15,890 nucleotides of DNA from Bacteroidales bacterium (GTDB taxonomy: Bacteria > Bacteroidota > Bacteroidia > Bacteroidales > UBA932). Position 1 is the first letter of the stretch. Each line of letters starts with the position of its first letter. The position numbers were made by a program, and so were the translations under genes. Positions 7,280-14,720 of the stretch are shown here, in pieces. The stretch lies in assembly GCA_009774765.1 (NCBI GenBank), contig VSOK01000052.1, positions 1 through 15,890 on the forward strand, given 5' to 3'. The notes below the pieces were generated by a model, which worked only from the letters and a program-made list of their open reading frames with translations, made no database searches and had not been told where the DNA came from.

Positions 7280-8289
7280 TATTGCAGATATGTGTGTATA
7301 TTGAGGGCGGCGGTACGGGCTTCGGCAAGGGTTTCCGGAATTGTCTTCGGTCCGGTGCAGGCTCCGGCGTAGAATATGCCGTCCTTCGGTGATGATGTTA
7401 TGTCCGCTATATTGTCACGGCTTTTGAGGAATCCGTCGGTATCGGCTGGAAGAGCGACCATTCCGGCAACCTTGGTGCTGTCCGGATTGCATACCATTCC
7501 AGACATAAGCACGAGCAGGTCAAGTGTCACCTTTACAGGTTTGCCCGCAAGTGTATCCTCCGCCTTTACAATGACTTTCCCGTCTATGTTTTCGCTGACT
7601 TCCGAGACACGGCCTCTGATGAAGCGGATGCCGTAGTCCCTCTGCGCCGATATGTAGAAATCCTCGTATTTCTTGCCGAACATCCTGAGGTCCATATAGA
7701 AACAGTATATTCTCGCCTGAGGAAACTTCTGCTTCATCTCTATTGCCTGTTTGACGGCAGTGATGCAGCATACTTTGGAGCACTGAGGATTCTTGGCCTT
7801 TTCGTCACGTGATCCGACGCAGTGCACGAATCCTATGGCTTCCATTTCATCAGTATCTATCCTGCTGTCGTCTCCCGTATTGAACCAATGCTCGAGGTCC
7901 CTGTTCGTAATCACTTTGTCATAAATGCCATAGCCGTATTCCTCCTTCTTTGCAGCCTCAAACAATTTGAACCCTGTGGCGAAGAGGACGACACGAGCTA
8001 TGATTGATATTCCGTTTGAAAGCATTACATTGTAGTTGTCTTTCAGACGGTTGATGAAAAGTATTTCCGTATTGGTGAATATATTGGCTTCCGCTGCGTT
8101 CTTTATGAGCTTTGAAACCAGTTCCTCAGCGGAACTCATATCAGGAAAAAGGCAGTTCCAGTCGGCCACGTGACCTCCGAGATGATCTTCCTTTTCTATG
8201 ATAATCGGATTGTATCCCAATCTGATAAGCTGTCCCGCTGCCTCAAGTCCAGCTATTCCGCCTCCGATTATGATAATGTTTTCTTTCAT
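7279..8289 (-). CDS. HdrA/QmoA-like FAD flavoprotein, core domain only
   Basis: Flavoprotein of the HdrA family, the electron hub of heterodisulfide reductase and Qmo complexes. The FAD-binding fold starts at GGGIAGLEAA (9-18) with the ribose-binding Glu at E32. The family Cys motif is VHCVGSRDEK...CSKVCC (C157, C170, C174, C175), a likely [4Fe-4S] site, and the C-terminus IFYAGACTGPKTIPETLAEA is the second flavin-contact block. At 336 residues it is close to a bare core: the N-terminal cluster domain and the C-terminal ferredoxin domain of methanogen HdrA (about 650 residues) are absent, and it is shorter even than QmoA (about 400). It therefore lacks the usual docking sites for MvhD or a ferredoxin partner, and flavin-based bifurcation of the classical type is doubtful. 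It starts 38 bp after the HdrB-like gene and overlaps the next gene by one base. NAD(P)H or quinol-side donors are possible. Confidence 0.87.
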   Translation of the reverse strand: MKENIIIIGGGIAGLEAAGQLIRLGYNPIIIEKEDHLGGHVADWNCLFPDMSSAEELVSKLIKNAAEANIFTNTEILFINRLKDNYNVMLSNGISIIARVVLFATGFKLFEAAKKEEYGYGIYDKVITNRDLEHWFNTGDDSRIDTDEMEAIGFVHCVGSRDEKAKNPQCSKVCCITAVKQAIEMKQKFPQARIYCFYMDLRMFGKKYEDFYISAQRDYGIRFIRGRVSEVSENIDGKVIVKAEDTLAGKPVKVTLDLLVLMSGMVCNPDSTKVAGMVALPADTDGFLKSRDNIADITSSPKDGIFYAGACTGPKTIPETLAEARTAALNIHTYLQ

Positions 8290-8327
8290 CTGATCTTTGG
8301 TTTAAATTTTAATACGACATATCCTTG

Positions 8328-9398
8328 TCAGCAGCATTTGAGAATGCCCGGAAGCTCCGGTCTCAAAAGGTCCTTGTTGTTGATTCCCTTGTATTTGGTC
8401 TCCGGATCATACTGTATTCCCATCTTGTCCAGAAGAGGCTCCACTGCCACCTGGTGCAGCTGAAGTCCCAGATCCCAAGGGTCATAGCCGAGTACCAGGC
8501 CTGCGACTTCCTCGTATGTCAGCACAGGGATTCCATAGCCGTTTCCGCCGTATGTCTTTCCCTCCATCTCAGATATTGCATATTGCCATCTGTCGAGGAA
8601 ATAAGGGCATCCCGGACAGTTGGTTATGATCATATCCGGATGGTAAGGCTCCATGGATTCGAACTTCTTGTGGGTGTTCGATATGGAATAGCCTCTGTTG
8701 GCCTTTATATGGTATTGGCGGAAACCGTATCCGCAGCAATGCCTGCGCTCTGGATAGTCGATTACATTTCCGCCCCAGGATTCTATCATACCGCAGAGGA
8801 CGTATGGATATTCAGCCCCTCCGACTCCTTTGGAAGGGAACATCTTTGAATAATGGCATCCGATATGCTCCACGACTTTCAGAGGTTCTCCCGTCTCCTT
8901 GTTTACGAGATGGAATCTGGCCTTTGATGCGATTTCATTGCGGTACTTGTATATCAGATCGCTTGCGTGGGCGATATATTTCGGCCTGTTGAATTCCCTT
9001 CGGCAGGATTTCCAGAGCAGTTCGCGTATCCTTGTCTCAAGCTCCGGAAACTCGTTCCAGGTCTCAAGGATTTCAAGATAGTTGCCGAATGAGGTGATGC
9101 AGGATGCGACATAATTTTCATATCCAGCCTCGGTCATAAGCGCGAACTGGCGTGCGACGATCGTCATCACGGTCTCCTGGGGGATAGTGTCACAATGATA
9201 GGCGATACCTCCGCAGGTAGTATGGTGCTCCGTTTCATAAAAGTCCTTTCCGAGCACATTGCGGCATATTTCCAGCATCATCTTTTCTGATGCCGGGAAA
9301 AAATTCTGCCTTATGCAGCTCCTTACATAGAACCAGTGGTCATCAGGAATCTCTTTCTGATAATCCGCCCATATCTTCTGTTTACCTTGATATATCAT
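8328..9398 (-). CDS. HdrB-like CCG-domain subunit with degenerate N-terminal CCG
   Basis: A 356-residue HdrB-family protein, the subunit that carries noncubane [4Fe-4S] clusters and the disulfide-cleaving site in Hdr. The C-terminal CCG domain is complete: C181, 39 residues, C221-C222, 38 residues, C261/C264 (CPGC). The N-terminal one is reduced. C28 is present, but the CC pair reads TTCGG (only C62) and the CxxC reads CITS (only C100). One noncubane cluster is therefore likely where methanogen HdrB has two. The protein is also longer than usual (about 290-300), with an insertion around 110-175 and a C-terminal tail after 300 that ends in a Cys-Cys pair. The stop of the HdrC-like gene is two bases upstream, so the two are certainly coupled. 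Substrate unknown; the loss of one cluster makes a role in ordinary CoM-CoB disulfide reduction unlikely. Confidence 0.86.
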   Translation of the reverse strand: MIYQGKQKIWADYQKEIPDDHWFYVRSCIRQNFFPASEKMMLEICRNVLGKDFYETEHHTTCGGIAYHCDTIPQETVMTIVARQFALMTEAGYENYVASCITSFGNYLEILETWNEFPELETRIRELLWKSCRREFNRPKYIAHASDLIYKYRNEIASKARFHLVNKETGEPLKVVEHIGCHYSKMFPSKGVGGAEYPYVLCGMIESWGGNVIDYPERRHCCGYGFRQYHIKANRGYSISNTHKKFESMEPYHPDMIITNCPGCPYFLDRWQYAISEMEGKTYGGNGYGIPVLTYEEVAGLVLGYDPWDLGLQLHQVAVEPLLDKMGIQYDPETKYKGINNKDLLRPELPGILKCC

Positions 9399-9400
9399 AA

Positions 9401-10099
9401 TTATTCATTGTTCAGATGTCCTGGAGAGCTCTTTTCAAATGTCATTCTGAAATATTCCTCCATTGTAAGTCCCATTTCCTCGGCTTTCTGCTTTGAGGCT
9501 TTCTCCACCGTCTCGATCCTTTCTGTGGCTCCTGTCACATCAAAGATGGCCTTCAGCTCATCAAGCGATTCCTGAGGTATCTTTCTCAGCACTCCCGGAC
9601 CGTCTCCCTGGTAGTTTGCGCCGAGACGCTCAAACGAATCCTTCAGATGTTCGGTATGCCATTTCCATACAGGGCCGGATTCTATGTGGTCCTCCCATCT
9701 GAATGTCTCAGGATAGATACAGTACCCATAGTTCAGGATATTGCCTGTAAGCATCTTTGTAAGAGGGTAGAGCTGACGTCCTTTTTCCGAATTGATGAAA
9801 TATCCCGTCTTTGCGGAAAGGTTGCGCAAAGCCATGATCACGAGTCCGGGACCGTTTTTGCGCGGACACCTTGTCACGCAGGACATACATTCGCCGCAGT
9901 ACCATATCTGCTCGCTTTTGAGAAGCTTTTCAATCTCTTCCTCGTCTTTGCTCTGTACGATGTCGACAATCCTTCTTGGGTCATATCTATAAAATTCCGC
10001 AGCAGGGCAGATGGCAGTGCAGGTACCGCAGTTGATACAGGTCTTCAGACCTTCTCTTACCCGGTAGTCCTGACAAAGTTCATCATATAATTTTCCCAT
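9401..10099 (-). CDS. HdrC-like dicluster ferredoxin subunit, long form
   Basis: A 232-residue HdrC-type subunit with two [4Fe-4S] motifs near the N-terminus: C21/C24/C27/C31 (CINCGTCTAICP) and C68/C71/C74/C78 (CGECMSCVTRCP). Residues 32-67 form the usual helical linker (YDPRRIVDIVQSKDEEEIEKLL). The region after about 110 is longer than in methanogen HdrC, charged and aromatic, and contains no further cysteine motif; its last 40 residues look helical. It presumably passes electrons between the HdrA-like flavoprotein and the HdrB-like subunit encoded next. Its stop is two bases from the hdrB-like ATG, and its own ATG follows the antiporter stop by five bases, so it is not the first gene of its transcript. 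The order C-B-A is that of several bacterial Hdr-like clusters. Confidence 0.88.
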   Translation of the reverse strand: MGKLYDELCQDYRVREGLKTCINCGTCTAICPAAEFYRYDPRRIVDIVQSKDEEEIEKLLKSEQIWYCGECMSCVTRCPRKNGPGLVIMALRNLSAKTGYFINSEKGRQLYPLTKMLTGNILNYGYCIYPETFRWEDHIESGPVWKWHTEHLKDSFERLGANYQGDGPGVLRKIPQESLDELKAIFDVTGATERIETVEKASKQKAEEMGLTMEEYFRMTFEKSSPGHLNNE

Positions 10100-10104
10100 A
10101 TCCG

Positions 10105-11067
10105 TCAGATTAATACAGTTGATACAAGATAGGCGATATATGCCACATCCATAGCAACAAGTATGGCACCCTCGACCCTGTCAAGCCGCCTTTTCTTGAA
10201 AAGGTACGCGCTTGCAAGGATAAAGATTGCAGATAGAAGCATAACTCCCATATCTACAGGTGTAATGCCTTTAACTGTAAGAGGATTGATGAGGGCTGAA
10301 CCGCCTATTATAAGAAGTATGTTTGAAATGTTTGAACCGAGTATGTTTCCGAGTGCAAGCTGCCCCTTTCCTTTTATGGCGGCGATTACACATGTTGCCA
10401 GCTCCGGAACCGATGTGCCGACCGACATCACGGTTATTGCTATGAATGCGTCGGAGACTCCTGACATACGTGCCAGTTCAGTGGCCGAGTTGACGAAAAT
10501 GCGTCCTCCGAAAACAAGGGAGGCGAGTCCTCCTGCAATCATTACGATGGCCAGGACTGTGGAATATGATCTGGCCGGCTCTGTGCTCTCATCGTTGCCC
10601 GCGTCCTTTTTGAACGACATATAAAGGTATCCGATAAACAGCAGCAGGAGAATGGCCCCGTCCATACGGCTGACAGTGTTGGTGCCTATGCCGAATATGG
10701 TCATATTTAGGCCGAACAGAATCAGGAGCATAGTCGCTATGATATTCATAGGAATGTCGCGCCTGAGGTTTGTCTTTGTGATTTTGAGAGGGGATATCAG
10801 GGCGGTGACGCCGAGGATCAGCATAGTATTGAATATGTTTGAACCTACTATATTGCCTATGGCCATATCTGATTTTCCCTGGAATGACGAAAGGAAGCTG
10901 ACGACCATTTCCGGTGTCGATGTACCTATCCCTATAATAGTCAATCCTATGACGAATTCACTTATTCCGGACCTTCTGGCAATGCTTGACGATCCTTCGA
11001 CAAGATAATTTGCTCCCAAGAGGATCAGCAGAAGACCTGCGATTAAAATCAATATCTGCGTAAACAT
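10105..11067 (-). CDS. Calcium/sodium antiporter, CaCA family (copy 1)
   Basis: Inner-membrane cation exchanger of the YrbG/CaxA branch of the CaCA superfamily, moving Ca2+ against Na+ (or H+). The 320 residues contain about ten membrane spans in two inverted halves. Each half has its alpha repeat: GIGTSTPE (46-53) with GNIVGSN (71-77), and SVGTSVPE (215-222) with GNILGSN (240-246). The acidic residues needed for Ca2+ (the Glu of each TS-PE) are present in both repeats. A short charged loop (about 152-168) separates the halves. It begins 23 bp after rlmD and ends five bases before the HdrC-like gene, so it is probably in the same transcript. A second copy lies at 12580-13527. Ion specificity cannot be read from the sequence. 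Confidence 0.9.
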   Translation of the reverse strand: MFTQILILIAGLLLILLGANYLVEGSSSIARRSGISEFVIGLTIIGIGTSTPEMVVSFLSSFQGKSDMAIGNIVGSNIFNTMLILGVTALISPLKITKTNLRRDIPMNIIATMLLILFGLNMTIFGIGTNTVSRMDGAILLLLFIGYLYMSFKKDAGNDESTEPARSYSTVLAIVMIAGGLASLVFGGRIFVNSATELARMSGVSDAFIAITVMSVGTSVPELATCVIAAIKGKGQLALGNILGSNISNILLIIGGSALINPLTVKGITPVDMGVMLLSAIFILASAYLFKKRRLDRVEGAILVAMDVAYIAYLVSTVLI

Positions 11068-11090
11068 CTTTCAAAGTTACAAAAAATAAT

Positions 11091-12497
11091 TTATTTCAGT
11101 CTCAACGCCACCACATTTTCAACGTGATGCGTATGAGGAAACATATCGACCGGACGTACTGCTGTGATTTCATATTTTTCACACAGAAGCTCAAGATCTC
11201 TTGCCTGTGAAGCCGGATTACAGCTGACATACACCATCTTGCGAGGTTCTGCATTAAGTATCACTTTAGCCACATCCGGATGGATTCCTGCCCGTGGCGG
11301 ATCAAGTATGATCACATCCGGACGTCCGTGCTGAGCTACAAAACCGTCCGTAAGGATGTCCTTCATATCCCCTGCGAAAAACTCACAGTTGTCTATGGAG
11401 TTGTTGCGGGCGTTCTCCTTGGCGTCCGCTATGGCTTCCGGGACGTATTCTATGCCTATGACTTTAGACGCGTCGCGTGACACGAACTGGGCTATTGTGC
11501 CGGTACCTGTATAGAGGTCGTAGACAACTTCGCTGCCTGTAAGACCTGCGTATTCACGCGCTGTGCTGTAAAGCTTGTATGCCTGCTTTGTATTGGTCTG
11601 ATAGAATGATTTCGGACCGATTTTGAATCTTAGGCCCTCCATCTCTTCGTAGATGGCATCATCTCCTTTGTACAATACACATTCCTGGTCGGCTATCGAA
11701 TCGTTTGCCTTGCCGTTGATGACATAATAGAGTGAAACTATCTGAGGAAACTCCTTTGCCACTGCGTCCAGAAGACCTTTGCGGGCCTGTGCGTCCTCAT
11801 AATAGAAACATATTATAAGCATCACGTCTCCGGATTCGGTTGTCCTTATGAACATGTTGCGAAGGAATCCGGAATGTTCCCTTATGTTGAAGAAACTCAG
11901 CCCGTTGCTGATAGCGTATTCCTTTACGAAAAGGCGGATTTCATTTGAAGGCTCCTTCTGGAGATAGCAGTGCTTTATGTCAAGCACTTTGTCGAAGAAG
12001 CGTCCGACGTGGAAGCCGAGGCCGATTCTTTCCAGCTCAGGTATCTCGTCAGGATTTTCCCCGTCTTCAATCCATCTTCTCTGGGAGAAGGTGAATTCAA
12101 GCTTGTTACGGTAATATTGCGTCTCGTCCGACGGTATGATAGGGGAGATTTCCGGTATGTCCAGATGGCCTATACGTACAAGCTGGTCATATACCTGCTG
12201 CTGTTTGGCTTCAAGCTGCATACTATATGGGAGCGGCTGCCATTTGCAGCCTCCGCATATTCCGAAGTGGGTGCAGAAAGGCTTGAGCCTGTGCTCGGAA
12301 GGGGATACCATACGGATGATATATCCTTCCATATAGCTTTTTTTCTTTTTTGTGACCTTTACATCCACTATATCACCCGGGACGGCAAACTGAACGAAAA
12401 GCACTGCGCCGTCAATTCTGGCGAGTGCTTTACCTTCTGCTGCGACACCCTCAATCTTTACATTTTCAAGGATTATTTCCTGACGTTTTCTAGTCAT
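11091..12497 (-). CDS. rlmD: 23S rRNA (uracil-5-)-methyltransferase RlmD/RumA family
   Basis: AdoMet-dependent enzyme that methylates C5 of a uridine in 23S rRNA (U1939 for E. coli RlmD). The 468 residues show an N-terminal TRAM RNA-binding domain (about 1-65) and four [4Fe-4S] ligands, C75, C81, C84 (CTHFGICGGC) and C177 (KHCYLQ). The methyltransferase core follows: FYQTN (298-302), DLYTGTG (327-333), DPPRAG (399-404), the nucleophile C426 in SCNP, and E460 as likely base in HHVENV. I start at the ATG at 12497 (MTRKRQEIILENV), since the frame upstream only opens with a TTG at 12539 and relatives begin with a short basic stretch. The promoter at 12551-12558 gives a leader of about 50 bases. 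RlmD versus an RlmC/RlmCD specificity is not separable by eye. Confidence 0.88.
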   Translation of the reverse strand: MTRKRQEIILENVKIEGVAAEGKALARIDGAVLFVQFAVPGDIVDVKVTKKKKSYMEGYIIRMVSPSEHRLKPFCTHFGICGGCKWQPLPYSMQLEAKQQQVYDQLVRIGHLDIPEISPIIPSDETQYYRNKLEFTFSQRRWIEDGENPDEIPELERIGLGFHVGRFFDKVLDIKHCYLQKEPSNEIRLFVKEYAISNGLSFFNIREHSGFLRNMFIRTTESGDVMLIICFYYEDAQARKGLLDAVAKEFPQIVSLYYVINGKANDSIADQECVLYKGDDAIYEEMEGLRFKIGPKSFYQTNTKQAYKLYSTAREYAGLTGSEVVYDLYTGTGTIAQFVSRDASKVIGIEYVPEAIADAKENARNNSIDNCEFFAGDMKDILTDGFVAQHGRPDVIILDPPRAGIHPDVAKVILNAEPRKMVYVSCNPASQARDLELLCEKYEITAVRPVDMFPHTHHVENVVALRLK

Positions 12498-12550
12498 ATC
12501 ATTTATTCTAATCTTGCGGATACATTCCGCAGGAAACAAATTTGCGGTTG

Positions 12551-12558
12551 CAAAAATA
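12551..12558 (-). promoter_or_regulatory. Candidate -7 box for rlmD and the downstream operon
   Basis: On the minus strand this reads TATTTTTG, a perfect match to the Bacteroidota -7 box TAnnTTTG. It sits in the 82-bp gap between antiporter 2 and rlmD, about 54 bases before the rlmD ATG. No clear TTTG is found 19-21 bases upstream, so the -33 element is weak. As this is the largest gap in the run from rlmD to mscS, it is the best candidate start of that operon. Confidence 0.5.
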
Positions 12559-12579
12559 CGAAAAAGTTTGGAATGAAGT

Positions 12580-13527
12580 CTACATGGCGGTTGTTATAAG
12601 ATATATGTTATACGAAATAAAGCAGAGAAACATCAGTATTCCTCCGGCTCTTGTGATTTTGCCCGAACTTCCGAGAACGGCGAGAAGCAGTAGCGCGCCT
12701 GCCATTACAGCATAGTCTATGGCTGTTATACTCTTGGTTTCCAGGGGAGTAATCTGCGAACTGATTCCGAGGATCAGGGTCAGGTTGAAGATATTTGACC
12801 CGACGATGTTGCCGAGAGCCATCTGTGTGGATTTTTTTGCCGCTGCCGTTATGGATGCCGCAAGTTCCGGAAGGGAAGTGCCGCAGGCGATCAGGGTTAT
12901 TGATATGAAAGCGTCGTTGACTCCGAGACTATGGGCTATAATGACAGCTTCATCGACAAAGAAATCACATCCGGCAATCAGGAATACGAAACCGAAGACT
13001 ATCTTAAGGATGGCGGCAGGCAATGAGCCTTTGTCGTCATCCGTATGCCCTCCGGCTGACGGTATCTTTTTCCTGTCCCTTATTATGGACCAGGATGTGA
13101 ACAGCAGAAAGGATGAAATCAGTATCAGGCCGTCTACACGTCCGATGCTCTGTGCCTCACCGTTGAAAAAGTTGAAGACAAGCAATATGAACAGCAAGGC
13201 CAAACCTATTGCCACGGGAATGTCGAACCTTCTGTTTTCCCTGGATACGGTCACAGGCAGCACGGCGGCAGTAAGTCCCAGTATTCCAAGTATATTGAAA
13301 ATATTGGAACCTACCACATTGCCTATTGCAACGTCAGAATTGCCGCCTGTCGCACCGATAAGGCTGACAACCATTTCCGGAAGGGAAGTGCCGATGCCTA
13401 TCACCACCGCTCCGATGACGAAATCGGAAATATGGAGCCTCTTGGCTACCGTAACGGAACCGGATACAAGAATATTCGCGCCGAATACAAGTGCGGCAAG
13501 AGCAATTATAAGAATTATATATTCCAT
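12580..13527 (-). CDS. Calcium/sodium antiporter, CaCA family (copy 2)
   Basis: Second inner-membrane CaCA-type cation exchanger, 315 residues, with the same two-repeat plan as the copy at 10105-11067: GIGTSLPE (44-51) with GNVVGSN (69-75), and ACGTSLPE (214-221) with GNIVGSN (239-245). About ten spans are predicted by eye, with a charged loop near 150-168 (DRKKIPSAGGHTDDDK). The two copies are clearly diverged along their length, so this is an old duplication or two separate lineages, not a recent tandem copy. It starts 11 bp after the stop of the small membrane protein and is followed by an 82-bp gap that holds the rlmD promoter. Transport direction and exact cation are not determined. Confidence 0.9.
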   Translation of the reverse strand: MEYIILIIALAALVFGANILVSGSVTVAKRLHISDFVIGAVVIGIGTSLPEMVVSLIGATGGNSDVAIGNVVGSNIFNILGILGLTAAVLPVTVSRENRRFDIPVAIGLALLFILLVFNFFNGEAQSIGRVDGLILISSFLLFTSWSIIRDRKKIPSAGGHTDDDKGSLPAAILKIVFGFVFLIAGCDFFVDEAVIIAHSLGVNDAFISITLIACGTSLPELAASITAAAKKSTQMALGNIVGSNIFNLTLILGISSQITPLETKSITAIDYAVMAGALLLLAVLGSSGKITRAGGILMFLCFISYNIYLITTAM

Positions 13528-13538
13528 ATCCGTGTCGG

Positions 13539-13985
13539 CTATCTGATGAATCCGGCAACTTTGTCAAAACTGTATGCGAAAACTTCCGATGCCGGCTCGT
13601 ATTTGTATGGAACATACTCAAGCATCTGAATGTATGCGTTTCCGCTCTTTTTGCTGTAATATATGTCGACTCTGAGACCGTTGCCCTTGTTCTCTTCGTA
13701 TGCCTCTATGTTTCCGATGTTTGAAGCGATTGAGTTTTTGATGTTTTCCTTTATGCTCTGAGGGAAATACATTTCCTTTTTGCGCAATATTTCTCCGGTC
13801 TCCGCATCTTTATATGCGGATTTCATGATTATGCCCAGCAGAATGCCGGCAAATACCATAAAAAATCCTGTGATGTTTACGGATACTGAGGTAGGTAGGG
13901 CGACGAGTGTGCCTCCAAGTATGATCAATGCCAATGATATGATATAGTCGCGTGTTCCGCGTACACGTACAAATTCTTTGTTCAT
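13539..13985 (-). CDS. Small membrane protein of unknown function
   Basis: I do not recognise the family. From the ATG at 13985 it has 148 residues. Two hydrophobic segments, about 14-35 (IISLALIILGGTLVALPTS) and 37-54 (ITGFFMVFAGILLGIIMK), form a hairpin. A soluble C-terminal part of about 90 residues follows, containing KEMYFPQSIKENIKNS and several tyrosines, ending VAGFIR. The frame stays open upstream to an ATG at 14054 (171 residues), but that stretch covers two perfect hairpins (14022-14064), which suggests untranslated leader, so I prefer 13985. The gene ends 11 bp before antiporter 2 and is probably co-transcribed with it, perhaps as an accessory membrane protein. That role is only inferred from position. 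Confidence 0.7.
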   Translation of the reverse strand: MNKEFVRVRGTRDYIISLALIILGGTLVALPTSVSVNITGFFMVFAGILLGIIMKSAYKDAETGEILRKKEMYFPQSIKENIKNSIASNIGNIEAYEENKGNGLRVDIYYSKKSGNAYIQMLEYVPYKYEPASEVFAYSFDKVAGFIR

Positions 13986-14021
13986 AATGTGTTGTGATTT
14001 GGTTTTATAATATGTTTTTCC

Positions 14022-14045
14022 CGTTTCCGCATTTATACGGAAACG
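14022..14045. other. Perfect 8-bp stem-loop upstream of the small membrane protein
   Basis: CGTTTCCG (14022-14029), 8-base loop, CGGAAACG (14038-14045). On the minus strand it is followed by an A-rich run, not T-rich, so it is not a classical terminator for the gene at 14112-14528. It could be leader structure for the gene starting at 13985 or an operator. Confidence 0.45.
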
Positions 14046-14047
14046 CT

Positions 14048-14064
14048 CCGGCATAAGTTGCCGG
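14048..14064. other. Second short stem-loop, CCGGCA/TGCCGG
   Basis: CCGGCA (14048-14053), 5-base loop, TGCCGG (14059-14064). It lies two bases from the hairpin at 14022-14045, making a tandem pair of structured elements in the gap between two minus-strand genes. The alternative ATG at 14054 would lie in its loop edge. Confidence 0.4.
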
Positions 14065-14111
14065 GCCGATAGATGTAGTTATAATAAATTGTGTGACAAT
14101 ATATTATAAAC

Positions 14112-14528
14112 CTAAATCACTAATTTTCGGAGTGAGATGAAATGATGGTCTGAAGATGTCTTTCCTGAAGGGAAAAGATTTATTCCGTACAGGAAACAGT
14201 CGGTCTTTTCCGGACCGTCTATTTTTCCTTTTGTTATTGTCTTTGATCTGCCGCTGTTGGCCGCTCTTTTGCCGAAGCCGGGAATACGGGTCGGAGCTGA
14301 TACTCCTGAATGGTTGCGCGGAATCCCTATACAGCTTGACGAAGGAGCTGTGAACGCTTGATTGAAATCCACATATCGGTCCAGATGGAAATCGTCTTCG
14401 GACAGGGACAGCTCATCTGCAAGCACGATAGCTGCAAGCTCGTCTGCGTCAAAAGAACTTTCCGTGCACGTCCTGCCTAAGGATATGCACAGAATCAGGG
14501 ACAATATTATGCAGATATTTCTTTTCAC
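14112..14528 (-). CDS. Small putative secreted protein, unknown function
   Basis: I do not recognise the family. The 138 residues begin with a clear signal peptide: MKRN, then IICIILSL-type hydrophobic residues to about position 17 (LSLILCISLG), then a polar stretch. It lacks a good lipobox: the Cys at 21 follows RT. The mature part starts acidic (DADELAAIVLADELSLSEDDF), turns basic in the middle (PGFGKRAANSGRSKTITKGK), and ends SLRKLVI. Four cysteines occur in all, one of them inside the signal peptide. The start is GTG at 14528; an in-frame TAA lies four codons upstream, so no longer start exists. The signal peptide supports a real gene, but the low-complexity, basic C-terminal half could reflect an old frameshift. 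It is probably a separate transcript from the gene at 13985. Confidence 0.55.
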   Translation of the reverse strand: MKRNICIILSLILCISLGRTCTESSFDADELAAIVLADELSLSEDDFHLDRYVDFNQAFTAPSSSCIGIPRNHSGVSAPTRIPGFGKRAANSGRSKTITKGKIDGPEKTDCFLYGINLFPSGKTSSDHHFISLRKLVI

Positions 14529-14720
14529 GCCGCGAATTTACAAATTTTCTGTCTACTTGTTCATCAGGATAGGGATTTTTACACTTAAGTTAACATAATA
14601 TAAATTGTATAACTAAAATGACAAAAATCATAACAGCACAAATATTCTATACTTTGCATACAAACACTCAAGCTATTTTATGTTTTTGCACTGCGGTATT
14701 CAATAATAGTTCCAAAAATT

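Noticed and set aside
5122..10099. Classical sHdr sulfur-oxidation cluster
   Set aside because: No lipoate-binding protein, DsrE, TusA or rhodanese gene and no second soluble HdrB is present, so only a loose relation can be claimed.
5122..10099. Methanogen-type heterodisulfide reductase acting on CoM-CoB
   Set aside because: HdrA lacks its ferredoxin domains, HdrB lacks one CCG site, and no coenzyme B or methanogenesis genes are visible.
11072..11079. TAACTTTG on the minus strand just before antiporter 1
   Set aside because: It matches the -7 box, but the start would fall on the ATG itself and there is no -33 element; probably chance in an AT-rich gap.
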